Translations under genes and position numbers: made by a program
Notes under the pieces: generated by a model
The model's input: only the letters and a program-made list of their open reading frames with translations
The model's database searches: none
Told to the model about the DNA's origin: nothing
Source of the DNA: Helicobacter himalayensis
GTDB taxonomy: Bacteria; Campylobacterota; Campylobacteria; Campylobacterales; Helicobacteraceae
NCBI RefSeq assembly: GCF_001602095.1
Contig: NZ_CP014991.1
Span: 124,001 to 188,000 of the forward strand
Direction: 5' to 3'
Length of the DNA: 64,000 nucleotides
Shown: piece after piece, positions 9,198 through 19,075 of the stretch
How the letters are laid out: every line of letters begins with the position of its first letter
Numbering within the stretch: position 1 is the first letter of the stretch

Positions 9198-10088
9198 GTG
9201 GAATCTACATTATTGTATGGAGCGATGAGCGCGCTTGTGACACCTTTTTATGAAGGAAAAATCGATACGCAAACTTTTGAATCTCTTATCAAAAGACAAA
9301 TTGCTTGTGGAATGGACGCGTGCGTGCCTGTAGGGACTACGGGGGAATCTGCGACTTTAAGTCATAAAGAACATATGGAGTGCATTGAGCTAGCTGTAAG
9401 TGTATGCAAAGGAAATAAGATAAAAGTGCTTGCAGGTGCGGGGAGCAATGCCACAAGTGAAGCCATTGAACTAGCGCGTTTTGCGCAAAAATGTGGCGCA
9501 GATGCGATTTTATGCGTAAGTCCATATTACAACAAACCAAGTCAAGAGGGGCTTTTTGCGCATTATAAGGCAGTGGCAGATTCTGTGGATATTCCGCTTA
9601 TGCTTTATAATGTCCCTTCACGCACGGGAGTAAGTATTGAAGTTGGCACGGCGATACGACTTTTTAAAGAAGTGAGGAATATCATTGCCATTAAAGAGGC
9701 GAGTGGGTCGATGGAGCGCGTGATTGAGCTTGCGGCGAATGCGCCTACTTTTAGCGTTTTTAGTGGAGATGATGCGCTCAATTACCCAATCCTTGCAAAT
9801 GGCGGTAAAGGCGTGATTTCAGTAACGGGCAATCTTTTGCCCAAAGAGATTTCAGAGCTTACGCATAGTGCGCTAAATGGGGATTTGCAAACAAGCCAAA
9901 TGCTTAACAATAAGCTCTTTGAGATTAATAAAGCGCTTTTTTGCGAAAGCAATCCAATCCCTATAAAAGCCACAATGTATCTTAGCGGACTTCTTAGAAG
10001 CTTAGAATACCGCCTGCCATTAGTTGCACCAACGAGTGAAAATCTCAAATATATAGAATCTGTTTTACAAAAATATGAAATCGCATAA
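9198..10088 (+). CDS. dapA: 4-hydroxy-tetrahydrodipicolinate synthase
   Basis: Condenses pyruvate and aspartate semialdehyde at the entry to lysine and meso-diaminopimelate synthesis in the cytoplasm. Family motifs are [10 protein letters not shown] near residue 46, YNVPSRTG near residue 135 with the catalytic Tyr, and the Schiff-base Lys in AIKEASGS near residue 164. Its 296 residues are normal. It starts at GTG 9198 behind GAGGGG, 12 bases after the peptidase stop, in the same operon. Confidence 0.97.
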   Translation: MESTLLYGAMSALVTPFYEGKIDTQTFESLIKRQIACGMDACVPVGTTGESATLSHKEHMECIELAVSVCKGNKIKVLAGAGSNATSEAIELARFAQKCGADAILCVSPYYNKPSQEGLFAHYKAVADSVDIPLMLYNVPSRTGVSIEVGTAIRLFKEVRNIIAIKEASGSMERVIELAANAPTFSVFSGDDALNYPILANGGKGVISVTGNLLPKEISELTHSALNGDLQTSQMLNNKLFEINKALFCESNPIPIKATMYLSGLLRSLEYRLPLVAPTSENLKYIESVLQKYEIA

Positions 10089-10109
10089 AATAAATTCAAG
10101 GAGTTTTTA

Positions 10110-10712
10110 ATGAGACTTAATCGTTTTCCCTTACAGTATGTTTTTGGCGTGCTGTGTATTGTGTGGCTTTTTGTTTCATCAAGTGCGCATAGCGATTTTG
10201 TTGCAAATCTTATCCGAGGTGTGGGCGTAGCATTTGTGATTGTGGGCGTGTATGGAAGGCTGTATGCGACAATCTTTATCGGCGGTATGAAAAATGAAGG
10301 CGTAGATGGTAAGAGCTTTATTGATTATGGTGCTTATAGCTTGTGTCGCAACCCGCTCTATCTCTTTTCTTTCGTTGCCTTTGTTGGTATCCTTGCACTC
10401 AAAGGGCAGATTGCGCTTATTGTCATCGGTGCGCTTATATATTTGTGGATTTATAGAATGACAATTTTAAGCGAAGAAGAGTTTTTGGAATCGAAGTTTG
10501 GCGAGCCTTATAAGCAATTTTTGCAAAAAACTTCACGCTTTTTTCCACGCCTTGAGGGTTTTCATTGCCCAGAAAAAATCGAAGTGCGCCCAGAATTTTT
10601 ACACAAAGAAATCCGCCGTGCGCTCAATTGGTTTTTGGGCGTTGTGACGATTTTGGCAATTGAAGTGTTGCAATATTACGAGATTTTGCCTGTATTTTGG
10701 CGTATTTATTAG
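10110..10712 (+). CDS. isoprenylcysteine carboxyl methyltransferase (ICMT)-like membrane protein
   Basis: A 200-residue inner-membrane protein with four or five helices. It has the phospholipid/isoprenylcysteine methyltransferase signature: CRNPLYL in the middle, then a helix, then EEEFLESKFGEPYKQF. Members use S-adenosylmethionine to methylate lipids or other hydrophobic substrates; the substrate here is unknown. ATG 10110 follows AAGGAG. It is 21 bases after dapA and probably in the same transcript. Confidence 0.8.
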   Translation: MRLNRFPLQYVFGVLCIVWLFVSSSAHSDFVANLIRGVGVAFVIVGVYGRLYATIFIGGMKNEGVDGKSFIDYGAYSLCRNPLYLFSFVAFVGILALKGQIALIVIGALIYLWIYRMTILSEEEFLESKFGEPYKQFLQKTSRFFPRLEGFHCPEKIEVRPEFLHKEIRRALNWFLGVVTILAIEVLQYYEILPVFWRIY

Positions 10713-10742
10713 GTAAAAATAGCAATTAAAGGAAAAATTTAT

Positions 10743-10748
10743 TACAAT
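10743..10748 (+). promoter_or_regulatory. -10 box upstream of SDR gene
   Basis: TACAAT 34 bases before the SDR start, in an A/T-rich gap. It suggests that the SDR begins its own transcript. Confidence 0.5.
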
Positions 10749-10781
10749 AGCCCGAAATTTTGCAACTAAAAAAGAGGTTTA

Positions 10782-11585
10782 ATGATGACAAACGACCAAA
10801 ATACAACGGACTTTATGAGAGGCAAAACTTTAGTTATCAGTGGCGCTACAAGAGGTATTGGGAAGGCTATTTTGTATCGCTTTGCGCAGAATGGTGTGAA
10901 TGTCGCTTTCACTTACAATAAAAACGAGGAAGAGGCAAATAAGATTGCTCAAGATGTAGAAGCAAAATACAAAATCAAAGCAAAATATTATCCGCTCAAT
11001 GTCCTAGAGCCAGAGCAGTATGTGGAATTGTTTAAAAAAATCGATGAATATTTTGGACGCGTAGATTTCTTTGTCTCAAACGCTATTATTTATGGTAAAA
11101 GCGTAGCGGGCGGATTTGGTCCATTTATGCGCTTGCGTCCTAAGGGGTTAAATAATATCTACACTGCTACCGTGCTAGCCTTTGTCGTGGGCTCACAAGA
11201 AGCAGCAAAGAGAATGAAAGAAGTAGGTGGCGGAGCAATCGTATCTTTAAGCTCAACAGGAAATCTCGTTTATATGCCAAATTACGCAGGACACGGGAAC
11301 TCCAAAAATGCTGTGGAGACGATGGTAAAATACGCCGCCACAGAGCTAGGAGAATGGGGGATCCGTGTTAATGCTGTAAGTGGCGGACCAATTGACACAG
11401 ACGCGTTGCGTGCATTTCCAGATTATGCAGAGGTACGCGCAAAAGTGGAGGAGCAATCCCCGCTTAACCGTATGGGAACACCTGAAGATTTGGCTGGTGC
11501 GGCGTTTTTCCTTTGTGATTCTACGCAAAGCGCGTGGCTTACAGGACAAACGATAGTTATTGATGGTGGAACAACTTTTAAATAA
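10782..11585 (+). CDS. short-chain dehydrogenase/reductase, FabL-like (HP1014 type)
   Basis: Rossmann-fold oxidoreductase of the SDR superfamily. GATRGIG near residue 20 is the dinucleotide loop, and the catalytic Tyr-x6-Lys is seen as YAGHGNSK near residues 168-175 with Ser in SLSSTG. The C-terminal stretch VNAVSGGPIDTDALRAFP resembles Bacillus FabL (enoyl-ACP reductase III) more than FabG or FabI, so it may reduce enoyl-ACP in fatty acid synthesis. Its H. pylori counterpart has also been called a 7-alpha-hydroxysteroid dehydrogenase. Position after dapA is conserved with H. pylori. The exact substrate is not settled by sequence. Confidence 0.8.
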   Translation: MMTNDQNTTDFMRGKTLVISGATRGIGKAILYRFAQNGVNVAFTYNKNEEEANKIAQDVEAKYKIKAKYYPLNVLEPEQYVELFKKIDEYFGRVDFFVSNAIIYGKSVAGGFGPFMRLRPKGLNNIYTATVLAFVVGSQEAAKRMKEVGGGAIVSLSSTGNLVYMPNYAGHGNSKNAVETMVKYAATELGEWGIRVNAVSGGPIDTDALRAFPDYAEVRAKVEEQSPLNRMGTPEDLAGAAFFLCDSTQSAWLTGQTIVIDGGTTFK

Positions 11586-11609
11586 TTTTTTTTCACAAAG
11601 CGCCTTTTA

Positions 11610-12518
11610 ATGCGTTTTCCTGCTAGTGTTCTTACCCCCAAGTTTGCCGCTCTTACCGCTACAATCACTGCGCTAAGTTTGGCGGTGCTAAAGCTTGTCG
11701 TCGGGATTTTAAGTGGCTCGGTGGCTGTGCTTGCGAGTGCGATAGATTCTCTACTTGATGTGGGAATCTCAATCTTTAACTTTTTTGCGTTAAAAAAATC
11801 CGAGCAACCTGCAAATAGCGGATTTAATTATGGTTTTGGCAAAATAGAAGCCCTTGCTAGCGCGTTTGAAAGCTTTGTTATCTTTCTTTCTGGATTGTAT
11901 ATTCTTTATACTTCCATTCAAAAGATTTTACAAACACACAGTATTCATAACTTAGAATCCTCACTCGGCGTGATGCTTTTTTCATTTTGTGCGACTTTAT
12001 TTTTGGTAGTGTTTTTGCAAATCATCGCAAAACGCACAAATTCGCAAGTCATCAAAGTCGATGCGATGCATTATAAAATTGATTTACTTAGTAATGGCGC
12101 GGTTTTATGTTCGCTTGGGGTGATTTATGTGAGTGGTTTTGAAAAGCTTGATGCGATTTTAGGACTTCTTATAGCGGTGTATATTATGTTTAGCGCGTTT
12201 GGGCTGATGAGAGATAGCGTGTTTTTATTGCTTGATAGAGCCATAGAGCCAGAGATTTTGGAGCGGGTGAAAGACATCTTAGACAAAGCGCCCATCACGG
12301 GTTATCACGCTCTACGCACGCGTATTTCTGGAAATATATATTTTTTAGAGGTGCATTTGGTGTTTGATGATTCTATTGCGCTTCTTAGTGCGCATAAGGT
12401 TTGTAATGCCATTGAAGAGCAGGTGCGTGCAATAAATCCAGCACTTATATGGGAGATAAACGCGCATTTAGATCCTTATGATGATTATGAAGAAGATGTG
12501 GTGTTAAAATATTATTAA
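11610..12518 (+). CDS. cation diffusion facilitator transporter (FieF/YiiP type)
   Basis: Inner-membrane divalent metal/proton antiporter with six helices and a cytoplasmic C-terminal domain. The tetrahedral metal site is complete: IDSLLD near residues 45-49 in helix 2 and HYKID near residues 154-158 in helix 5, matching YiiP D45, D49, H153 and D157. This contrasts with the CDF-like half of the fusion at 3936. It begins 25 bases after the SDR stop and ends 8 bases before the AAA+ ATPase. Confidence 0.92.
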   Translation: MRFPASVLTPKFAALTATITALSLAVLKLVVGILSGSVAVLASAIDSLLDVGISIFNFFALKKSEQPANSGFNYGFGKIEALASAFESFVIFLSGLYILYTSIQKILQTHSIHNLESSLGVMLFSFCATLFLVVFLQIIAKRTNSQVIKVDAMHYKIDLLSNGAVLCSLGVIYVSGFEKLDAILGLLIAVYIMFSAFGLMRDSVFLLLDRAIEPEILERVKDILDKAPITGYHALRTRISGNIYFLEVHLVFDDSIALLSAHKVCNAIEEQVRAINPALIWEINAHLDPYDDYEEDVVLKYY

Positions 12519-12526
12519 GGAACATA

Positions 12527-14236
12527 ATGGAATTGGTGAGTGATTTTTTACAAGCAGAGCCTATTACAACAGCTAGGATTTATCCGCATTTAAAGTGCGA
12601 TGAGCAAGAGGCGGAGATTCTGCGCGCGTTATTAAAAGAATATTTAGACGGGGAGAGCGATTGGAATGTTGGCATATTTTTATTGAAATTTTTTCACACA
12701 AACGCAGTGCAAAACCTCGCCTTTTTGCCAAAAGTGCGCAATCTCATCGGCTTGGGATTGCTTAATCAAAGTGGCTTTGATTTTTTAGAATCTAAAGAAT
12801 CTCTTTTAGAGCTTTATGCTGAACGCATTCGCTTAAGTGGCAATTTTTTTAAAATCTTAGAGGGCTCGCTTGATGAGGAATTGCCAGAAATTAGCGCGTA
12901 TAGCGATGATTTGGAGTATTTAAAAGACCAATTTATGCGCATTGATTTGCTCCATAAGCTTAGTAATGCAAAATCTTCAAATGCGCCTTCTCTTAGTTTT
13001 TCACTCAAACTTTTAGACGAGCACATTAAAGCGCGTTTGAAGCTTACCCTGAAGCGCATTCCGATTGTGAAATTTCTTAAAGAGTACCATTTAACCCAAA
13101 AAGAGCAGATTCTCTTTTTAGCGGTTTTAAAAGAGGAGTATTCCTCAAAAGATGGCGAGCTTTTCCGCGAAAGTGGGACATTGCTAGGGCTTATTAGCAG
13201 TGATGAGTATGAGAGAATGCGTAACAGCGCACTTTTGAATGAAAACTCAAAGCTCATTACGGAGGGCTTGCTTGATTATGATGAGTATATTTCAGGTTTT
13301 GGGAATATCACGCGCTCATTTTTTATCCCGCAAGAAATTTTGCAAAAAATCACCCACCCTACAAAGCAACGCAACAAAATAAGCCTTTCATCATTAGTAA
13401 AAAACCAAGATATTTTTGAGCTTTTAGAGCCAAAGCAGGGGCTGGATTCTGTCGTGTTGCACGAAAGAACAAGAGAGACACTCAATCACCTGCTAGCGCA
13501 AGTTGATGCGCGCGTAGCAAAACTACTAAAGCAATGGGGGATAAAGCAAAAGCGCAGTATTGAAGCAAAGATTCTACTTTATGGACCACCGGGCACAGGC
13601 AAAACGCTAAGTGCGCTTGCTTTAGCAAAAAGTCTCAAAAAAGAGGTGTTAAGCTTTGATTGCTCAAAGATTCTCTCTATGTATGTGGGGGAATCTGAAA
13701 AAAATGTGCGCCAAATTTTTGACACTTATAAAGATATTTGCAAAAAAACCAAAAATGAGCCAATACTTTTGCTTGATGAAGCCGACCAATTTCTCTCTTC
13801 GCGTGCAAATGTCGCAAGTAGCGCGGATAAAATGCACAATCAGATGCAAAATATTTTTTTAGAGCAAATTGAACGCTTTGAAGGTATTATCATTGCGACT
13901 ACAAATCTCATTGAAAACTTCGATAGCGCCTTTTCAAGGCGCTTTAATTATAAGATAGAGTTTAAGCGTCCAAATTTTTCCCAACGCCAAAAATTGTGGA
14001 AATCTTTACTTCCGCGCAATATTAGCTTTGTAGATTCTAAGCAAGTGCTTATTGACACATTAAGTGAGTATGATTTAAGTGGCGCGCAAATTAAGCTTGT
14101 GATTAAAAACACTGCTTACAAAGTTGCTACAAGAGAAAATCCAGTCTTTAGTATTGAGGATTTTAAAGAGGAGATTAAAAAAGAGCAGAGTGGAAACTTT
14201 GATGGTAGCAAAAATGTAGGATTTATAAGGAGATAG
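12527..14236 (+). CDS. AAA+ family ATPase of unknown role
   Basis: 569 residues. The N-terminal ~300 residues are helical and match nothing I recognise. The C-terminal ~270 residues form a single AAA module: Walker A GPPGTGKT near residue 353, Walker B LLLDEAD near residue 414, sensor ATTN near residue 455, and FSRRFN with the arginine finger near residue 470. The module resembles the FtsH/26S-proteasome branch but has no protease domain or membrane segment. It probably remodels a protein partner in the cytoplasm. ATG follows AAGGA, and it is one base from hisA. Confidence 0.8.
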   Translation: MELVSDFLQAEPITTARIYPHLKCDEQEAEILRALLKEYLDGESDWNVGIFLLKFFHTNAVQNLAFLPKVRNLIGLGLLNQSGFDFLESKESLLELYAERIRLSGNFFKILEGSLDEELPEISAYSDDLEYLKDQFMRIDLLHKLSNAKSSNAPSLSFSLKLLDEHIKARLKLTLKRIPIVKFLKEYHLTQKEQILFLAVLKEEYSSKDGELFRESGTLLGLISSDEYERMRNSALLNENSKLITEGLLDYDEYISGFGNITRSFFIPQEILQKITHPTKQRNKISLSSLVKNQDIFELLEPKQGLDSVVLHERTRETLNHLLAQVDARVAKLLKQWGIKQKRSIEAKILLYGPPGTGKTLSALALAKSLKKEVLSFDCSKILSMYVGESEKNVRQIFDTYKDICKKTKNEPILLLDEADQFLSSRANVASSADKMHNQMQNIFLEQIERFEGIIIATTNLIENFDSAFSRRFNYKIEFKRPNFSQRQKLWKSLLPRNISFVDSKQVLIDTLSEYDLSGAQIKLVIKNTAYKVATRENPVFSIEDFKEEIKKEQSGNFDGSKNVGFIRR

Positions 14237-14237
14237 T

Positions 14238-14954
14238 ATGCTTGATATTTATCCGGCTATTGATTTAAAAGAAGGCAAGGCAGTGCGGCTTTATAAAGGT
14301 GAAATGCAAAGCGCAAAAATCTATGGCGCACCGCTAGAGTTTGCTAAAAAATTTGAAGAAATGGGCGCAAAGTGGTTGCATATCGTGGATTTAGATGGCG
14401 CGTTTAAAGGCGTACCAAGCAATATGCAAAGTATCAAAGAGATTCTCTCCCATACAAAGCTTCAAATTCAGTTAGGCGGGGGAATCCGCGATGAAGAAAC
14501 AATTTCAAAATACATAGATTTAGGCATTGCGCGCGTGATTTTGGGCTCGGTGGCGCTCAAAAATATGGACTTTGCGCTCAAAATGGCACAAAAATATCAC
14601 GTAGCCATAGGCATTGATGCGCGCGATGGGAAAGTCGCGGTTGAGGGTTGGGCGCAAAGTGGCGAAGTAGAGGCGCTAGAATTTGCCAAAGAGTTTCAAA
14701 ATAGCGGAGTGGAGGCGATTATCTGCACAGATATTGCGCGTGATGGCGCACTAAGCGGGATTAATGTAACTTTCACTCAAACAATCGCGCAAAATAGCGG
14801 AATCCACACTATCGCAAGCGGTGGATTTGCTAATCAAAGTGAGCTAGAGACTTTAGCGCAAAATGAGTTTATTGGCGGGGTGATTATTGGCAAGGCGTTT
14901 TATGAAGGAAAAATTGATTTACAAAACTCACTAAAAAATTTTCAAAAAGCATAA
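14238..14954 (+). CDS. hisA: phosphoribosyl-formimino-AICAR ribotide isomerase HisA
   Basis: Histidine pathway TIM-barrel isomerase (ProFAR to PRFAR). The catalytic Asp is in PAIDLKEG near residue 8 and the second in IGIDARDG near residue 127. Phosphate-binding loops QLGGGIR and ASGGF are present. 238 residues is normal. It sits directly behind an AAA+ ATPase with no other his genes in the window, so the pathway is scattered in this genome. ATG follows AAGGAG. Confidence 0.95.
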   Translation: MLDIYPAIDLKEGKAVRLYKGEMQSAKIYGAPLEFAKKFEEMGAKWLHIVDLDGAFKGVPSNMQSIKEILSHTKLQIQLGGGIRDEETISKYIDLGIARVILGSVALKNMDFALKMAQKYHVAIGIDARDGKVAVEGWAQSGEVEALEFAKEFQNSGVEAIICTDIARDGALSGINVTFTQTIAQNSGIHTIASGGFANQSELETLAQNEFIGGVIIGKAFYEGKIDLQNSLKNFQKA

Positions 14955-14984
14955 GGGATTAAAGCAAATATAAATTAAGTATGG

Positions 14985-14990
14985 TAAAAT
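14985..14990 (+). promoter_or_regulatory. -10 box upstream of cheY
   Basis: TAAAAT within TATGGTAAAATTC, about 50 bases before the cheY start and after the hisA stop. It is a plausible promoter for the cheY-prmA-ftsH run. Confidence 0.5.
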
Positions 14991-15038
14991 TCTGAACTTT
15001 TTGCCGATTTTGGGAAAATATTTTATGAGGAGAACACA

Positions 15039-15416
15039 TTGAAATTGCTTGTAGTTGATGACAGCTCCACAATGAGAAGGATTATAAAGAATACATTGCA
15101 GAGGTTGGGCTATGAGGATATTCTAGAGGCTGAGCACGGCGTAGAAGCGTGGGGGATACTTGATACTACCGGCGGGATAAATGTGCTTATCACGGATTGG
15201 AATATGCCTGAAATGAATGGACTTGACTTGGTGAAAAAAGTGCGTGCAGATGAGCGCTATAAAGATATTCCTATCATTATGGTAACCACTGAAGGCGGTA
15301 AGGCTGAGGTTATTACTGCGCTTAAAGCTGGCGTAAATAATTACATCGTGAAGCCTTTCACACCGCAAGTTTTGAAAGAAAAGCTTGAAGTTGTGCTTGG
15401 CGTGAATGAGGGCTAA
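15039..15416 (+). CDS. cheY: chemotaxis response regulator CheY1
   Basis: Single-domain receiver of 125 residues that carries phosphate from CheA to the flagellar switch. The acidic pocket VVDDSS, phospho-acceptor Asp near residue 53 in LITDWNMPEMNG, and switch Lys in IVKPF near residue 105 are all present. It is very close to H. pylori CheY1 (HP1067), which also precedes prmA and ftsH. The start is TTG behind GAGGAGA. Confidence 0.97.
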   Translation: MKLLVVDDSSTMRRIIKNTLQRLGYEDILEAEHGVEAWGILDTTGGINVLITDWNMPEMNGLDLVKKVRADERYKDIPIIMVTTEGGKAEVITALKAGVNNYIVKPFTPQVLKEKLEVVLGVNEG

Positions 15417-15471
15417 CACATTCTCTTGGGCTTAAAGACACACTTTTAAGCCGCACTAACTTCTAAAAATA

Positions 15472-16494
15472 ATGCAAAACTCTTATTTTGAACTTATTCT
15501 TTATCCAAATGCTCAACCTGAAGTTTTTTCACAAATGGTTGGGGAATTTCTCACACAAATTTATATATTAGATTCTGATATGTCAGATTTTGACGCGCAA
15601 GATTGTGATTTTTCAAGCTATCCTTGTGAATTTGTGGATTCTCAAAGTATTTTTGACTATGTGATTCCTAAAGAAAAATGGCACATTGCCGGGAATCTGA
15701 ATCTACAAGAAATTACCTCACACCAAAAAACAAAAATTATTTTCGCCATTCCAGAGACAACAACACAGGGGCAAAAAACTTCTGATATGCTAAATGCGAT
15801 AGAATCTTGCTTAAAGCAAACTTGTGAGATTCTATCCGCGCGTTTGCAGGAGCAAGTAGCACTTGCCTATATCTTACAGGAAAAAAAGAATGAGGATTGG
15901 TTACGGGTTTATAGAGATTCTATTATACCCATTGATTGTGGGAAGTTTCATATTACGCCATCTTGGCATTTTAGTGAAGAATCTAGCAAGGATCATATCC
16001 CTATTATCATCGATCCAGCCCTTGCTTTTGGCTCAGGACATCACGCAAGTACGTCTATGTGTTTGGAGCTTTTAAGCGCATTAGAGCTTAAGGATAAAAA
16101 TGTCCTTGATGTGGGTTGCGGGAGTGGGATTTTAAGCATTGCAAGTGCGAAACTTGGTGCAAATGTGTTTGCTTGCGATACAGATTCTCTAAGTATCGAG
16201 CAAACAACACTCAATATGCAAAAAAACAACACCACTTGCACGCTGATATATGGTAGCCTGAATAAAATCCCAGCACAACCTCAAGATATAATCATCGCAA
16301 ATATTACGGCACTTGTGCTAAAAAGCCTTTACAAGGACTTTGTATTGCATTTACTTAAAAATGGAATCCTTATTATTTCTGGAATCTTAGCAGAATATAA
16401 AAATGATATAATTGCGTGTTTTACTAGAGGTTTTGCGATTTTACAGACTTTAGAGCGCGATGAGTGGGTGGCGTTTAAAATGCAAAAACTTTAA
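15472..16494 (+). CDS. prmA: ribosomal protein L11 methyltransferase
   Basis: SAM-dependent methyltransferase acting on L11. The class I motif DVGCGSGILSIASA lies near residue 213, with the PrmA-typical DPALAFGSGHH near residue 181 just before it. 340 residues. The first ~170 residues are less conserved, as in epsilonproteobacterial PrmA. It ends 25 bases before the preferred ftsH start. Confidence 0.93.
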   Translation: MQNSYFELILYPNAQPEVFSQMVGEFLTQIYILDSDMSDFDAQDCDFSSYPCEFVDSQSIFDYVIPKEKWHIAGNLNLQEITSHQKTKIIFAIPETTTQGQKTSDMLNAIESCLKQTCEILSARLQEQVALAYILQEKKNEDWLRVYRDSIIPIDCGKFHITPSWHFSEESSKDHIPIIIDPALAFGSGHHASTSMCLELLSALELKDKNVLDVGCGSGILSIASAKLGANVFACDTDSLSIEQTTLNMQKNNTTCTLIYGSLNKIPAQPQDIIIANITALVLKSLYKDFVLHLLKNGILIISGILAEYKNDIIACFTRGFAILQTLERDEWVAFKMQKL

Positions 16495-16519
16495 TAAGGC
16501 AATTAAGCAAGGAGAAAGA

Positions 16520-18430
16520 ATGCAAGAAAATCAAAATAACAATAAAAAACCATTTAAACAAAATCCTTTTTTAACTTTCGCGCTTTTGGTGATTGGCTTA
16601 ATGATTGTGTTTAAGTTTTTTTCCCCTTCAGGTGATCTTTTGAGTGAGCGCTTGGGTGGAAGTGTGATAAATAGAGAAGTGAGCTATTATGAGTTAAAAC
16701 AGCTTATTAAAAATAAAGAAGTAGATTCTGTAAGTATTGGACAGACGATTATTAAGGCGGTGTCTTCAAGCGGTTCGCCAAAGATTCTCTATGTGGCAAA
16801 GCGCGTGAGCGACCCAAATCTCACCGCACTTTTAGATGAAAAGCGCATCGAATATAGTGGTTTTAGTGAATCTAATTTTTTTACAGATATGATTAATATG
16901 CTTTTGCCAATCTTTATCATCATCGCTATTTGGCTTTTCATCGCTAGCAGAATGCAAAAGTCTATGGGTGGCGGAATGTTTGGTATCGGAAGCTCAAAAA
17001 AGCTTGTGAATGCCGAAAAGCCAAAGGTGAGCTTTGATGATATGGCGGGAAATGAAGAGGCAAAAGAAGAAGTTGTGGAGATTGTGGATTTTCTCAAATA
17101 CCCTGAACGTTATGCGGCTGTGGGGGCGAAGATTCCAAAAGGTGTGCTTTTAGTGGGACCTCCGGGTACAGGCAAAACGCTTCTTGCAAAGGCTGTGGCG
17201 GGGGAAGCGAATGTGCCGTTTTTTTCAATGAGCGGAAGTAGTTTTATTGAAATGTTTGTAGGCTTAGGTGCAAGCAGGGTGCGCGATTTGTTTGAAATGG
17301 CAAAAAAAGAGGCGCCAAGTATTATTTTCATCGATGAAATTGATGCAATCGGAAAAAGTCGTGCCGCAGGTGGAATGGTGGGTGGCAATGATGAAAGGGA
17401 GCAAACGCTCAACCAGCTTTTAGCCGAAATGGACGGCTTTGGCTCTGAAAATGCCCCTGTCATCGTGCTAGCAGCTACCAACCGCCCAGAAGTGTTAGAT
17501 CCAGCACTTTTGCGCCCGGGACGCTTTGATAGGCAGGTGCTTGTCGATGCGCCGGATTTCAATGGACGCGTGGAGATTCTCAAAGTGCATATCAAAAATG
17601 TCAGCCTTGCGCGTGATGTGGATTTGCAAGAGATTGCAAAATTTAGCGCAGGGCTTGCGGGTGCGGATTTGGCAAATATCGTTAATGAAGCAGCACTGCT
17701 AGCAGGGCGTGAAAACAAAAAAGAAGTTTCACAAAAGCACTTCAAAGAGGCGATGGAACGCACAATGATAGGCTTAGAGAAAAAATCTCGCAGAATCTCG
17801 CCAAAAGAAAAAGAAATTGTCGCCTATCACGAAAGCGGGCACGCGCTGATGGGTGAGCTTACAGAGGGTGCAAATCGTGTGAATAAGGTTTCAATCATTC
17901 CGCGCGGAATGGGTGCTTTGGGCTATACCCTCCACACACCAGAGGAAAATAAGCATTTGCAGCAGCGCTATGAGATGATAGCTGAAATCGATGTTTTGCT
18001 CGGCGGGCGCAGTGCGGAGGAAGTCTTTTTGGGTGAAATCTCAAATGGTGCGTCTGATGATTTGCGCCGCGCGACAGGCATTATCAAAAATATGATTGTA
18101 TATTATGGAATGAGCGATGTAAGCGGGCTTATGGTGCTAGATGATTATACAAGACGTAGTAATTTTCTAGGTGGCGGGGGCTCTGCGCGTGAGTTTAGCG
18201 AAGAGACTGCGCGTAAAATGGATACTTACATTCAAACAATGCTTAATGAGCGTCACGAGCATGTCAAAAAGACGCTTGAGCTGTATAAAGGTGCGATTGA
18301 AGCGATGGTAAAAGAATTACTAGAAAAAGAAGTGATTGATGGCTCGCTCGTGCGTGAAATCATAGAAAAATATGAAAAAGAGCAAGGTATGCAATCGCGT
18401 CTCATACCTTTACAGACACAAGAGGATTAG
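16520..18430 (+). CDS. ftsH: ATP-dependent zinc metalloprotease FtsH
   Basis: Membrane-anchored AAA protease for quality control of membrane and some cytosolic proteins. Two membrane helices (about residues 15-33 and 117-139) flank a small periplasmic domain. Walker A GPPGTGKT is near residue 212, [10 protein letters not shown] is Walker B, and the zinc site HESGH is near residue 437. The frame is open from 16460, but ATG 16520 with GGAG at 16511 gives the standard N-terminus and avoids the prmA overlap. 636 residues. Confidence 0.97.
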   Translation: MQENQNNNKKPFKQNPFLTFALLVIGLMIVFKFFSPSGDLLSERLGGSVINREVSYYELKQLIKNKEVDSVSIGQTIIKAVSSSGSPKILYVAKRVSDPNLTALLDEKRIEYSGFSESNFFTDMINMLLPIFIIIAIWLFIASRMQKSMGGGMFGIGSSKKLVNAEKPKVSFDDMAGNEEAKEEVVEIVDFLKYPERYAAVGAKIPKGVLLVGPPGTGKTLLAKAVAGEANVPFFSMSGSSFIEMFVGLGASRVRDLFEMAKKEAPSIIFIDEIDAIGKSRAAGGMVGGNDEREQTLNQLLAEMDGFGSENAPVIVLAATNRPEVLDPALLRPGRFDRQVLVDAPDFNGRVEILKVHIKNVSLARDVDLQEIAKFSAGLAGADLANIVNEAALLAGRENKKEVSQKHFKEAMERTMIGLEKKSRRISPKEKEIVAYHESGHALMGELTEGANRVNKVSIIPRGMGALGYTLHTPEENKHLQQRYEMIAEIDVLLGGRSAEEVFLGEISNGASDDLRRATGIIKNMIVYYGMSDVSGLMVLDDYTRRSNFLGGGGSAREFSEETARKMDTYIQTMLNERHEHVKKTLELYKGAIEAMVKELLEKEVIDGSLVREIIEKYEKEQGMQSRLIPLQTQED

Positions 18431-18467
18431 AGGGCAAGTTAAAAAAAGTTAGAAAAGGAGGCTAAAA

Positions 18468-19073
18468 ATGAATGCAAATATCCAAATTATTGCAAAAGAA
18501 GGTTGGTTTGGCGCGATTGTGTTAGGGGTGCTGTTTTTGGTATGTGTGTTTTTTGAATGGGAAGTTTTGGGCGTGATTTTTTTACTAGCTTTTGTGCTGT
18601 GGCTTTTTATGTTTCGCAATCCAGAACGTATCGCAAAAAACCAACCTAAAGCGTTCCATTCCCCAGTAGATGGCATTGTGCGTCATATTGATATTTTAGA
18701 AGAAAATATATGTGTGCAGATTTATACACGCTTTTTTGATGTGGGCGTAGTGCGAGCACCTAGCGATATTTTGCACGCTAGCTTAAAGAAAAAAGGCGGA
18801 CTTACACTTTGCTTTGCGGATTCTGATAAAAAGCGTATGCTAAATACTTCCTTTAGCCTTGCATGGAAAGATAAGCAAGATTTCTGCCTTGAATTTTTTC
18901 CAGAATTTTTTAGAAATTCTGGAATCTATGCAGATTCTAATCTTGCAAGTGGCGAGCGTCTAGGCTTTATGAAAAAAGGAGTGACAAAGATCTACTTGCC
19001 AAAAAATGCGGAGCTAAAGGTAAGCATAGGCGACAAAGTCAGCGCGTGCAATAGCGTAATAGGAGAGTTATAA
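18468..19073 (+). CDS. phosphatidylserine decarboxylase-like protein lacking the catalytic Ser
   Basis: 201 residues with an N-terminal membrane segment (two close hydrophobic stretches, about residues 12-50). It then follows the short Psd pattern: FRNPER, SPVDGIVRHID near residue 64, and a C-terminal GERLGFMKKGVTKIYLP. In true Psd the last block carries Gly-Ser, where self-cleavage makes the pyruvoyl cofactor. Here it reads Gly-Val-Thr near residue 171, so classical decarboxylation looks impossible. It is directly followed by pssA, so a role in phosphatidylserine metabolism or as a scaffold is plausible but inferred. A strong AAGGAGG site precedes the ATG. Confidence 0.75.
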   Translation: MNANIQIIAKEGWFGAIVLGVLFLVCVFFEWEVLGVIFLLAFVLWLFMFRNPERIAKNQPKAFHSPVDGIVRHIDILEENICVQIYTRFFDVGVVRAPSDILHASLKKKGGLTLCFADSDKKRMLNTSFSLAWKDKQDFCLEFFPEFFRNSGIYADSNLASGERLGFMKKGVTKIYLPKNAELKVSIGDKVSACNSVIGEL

Positions 19074-19075
19074 AG

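Noticed and set aside
17110-17763. 217-codon minus-strand open frame opposite ftsH
   Set aside because: Antisense shadow of a conserved AAA domain, with no ribosome site and low-complexity Ser/Ala-rich translation.
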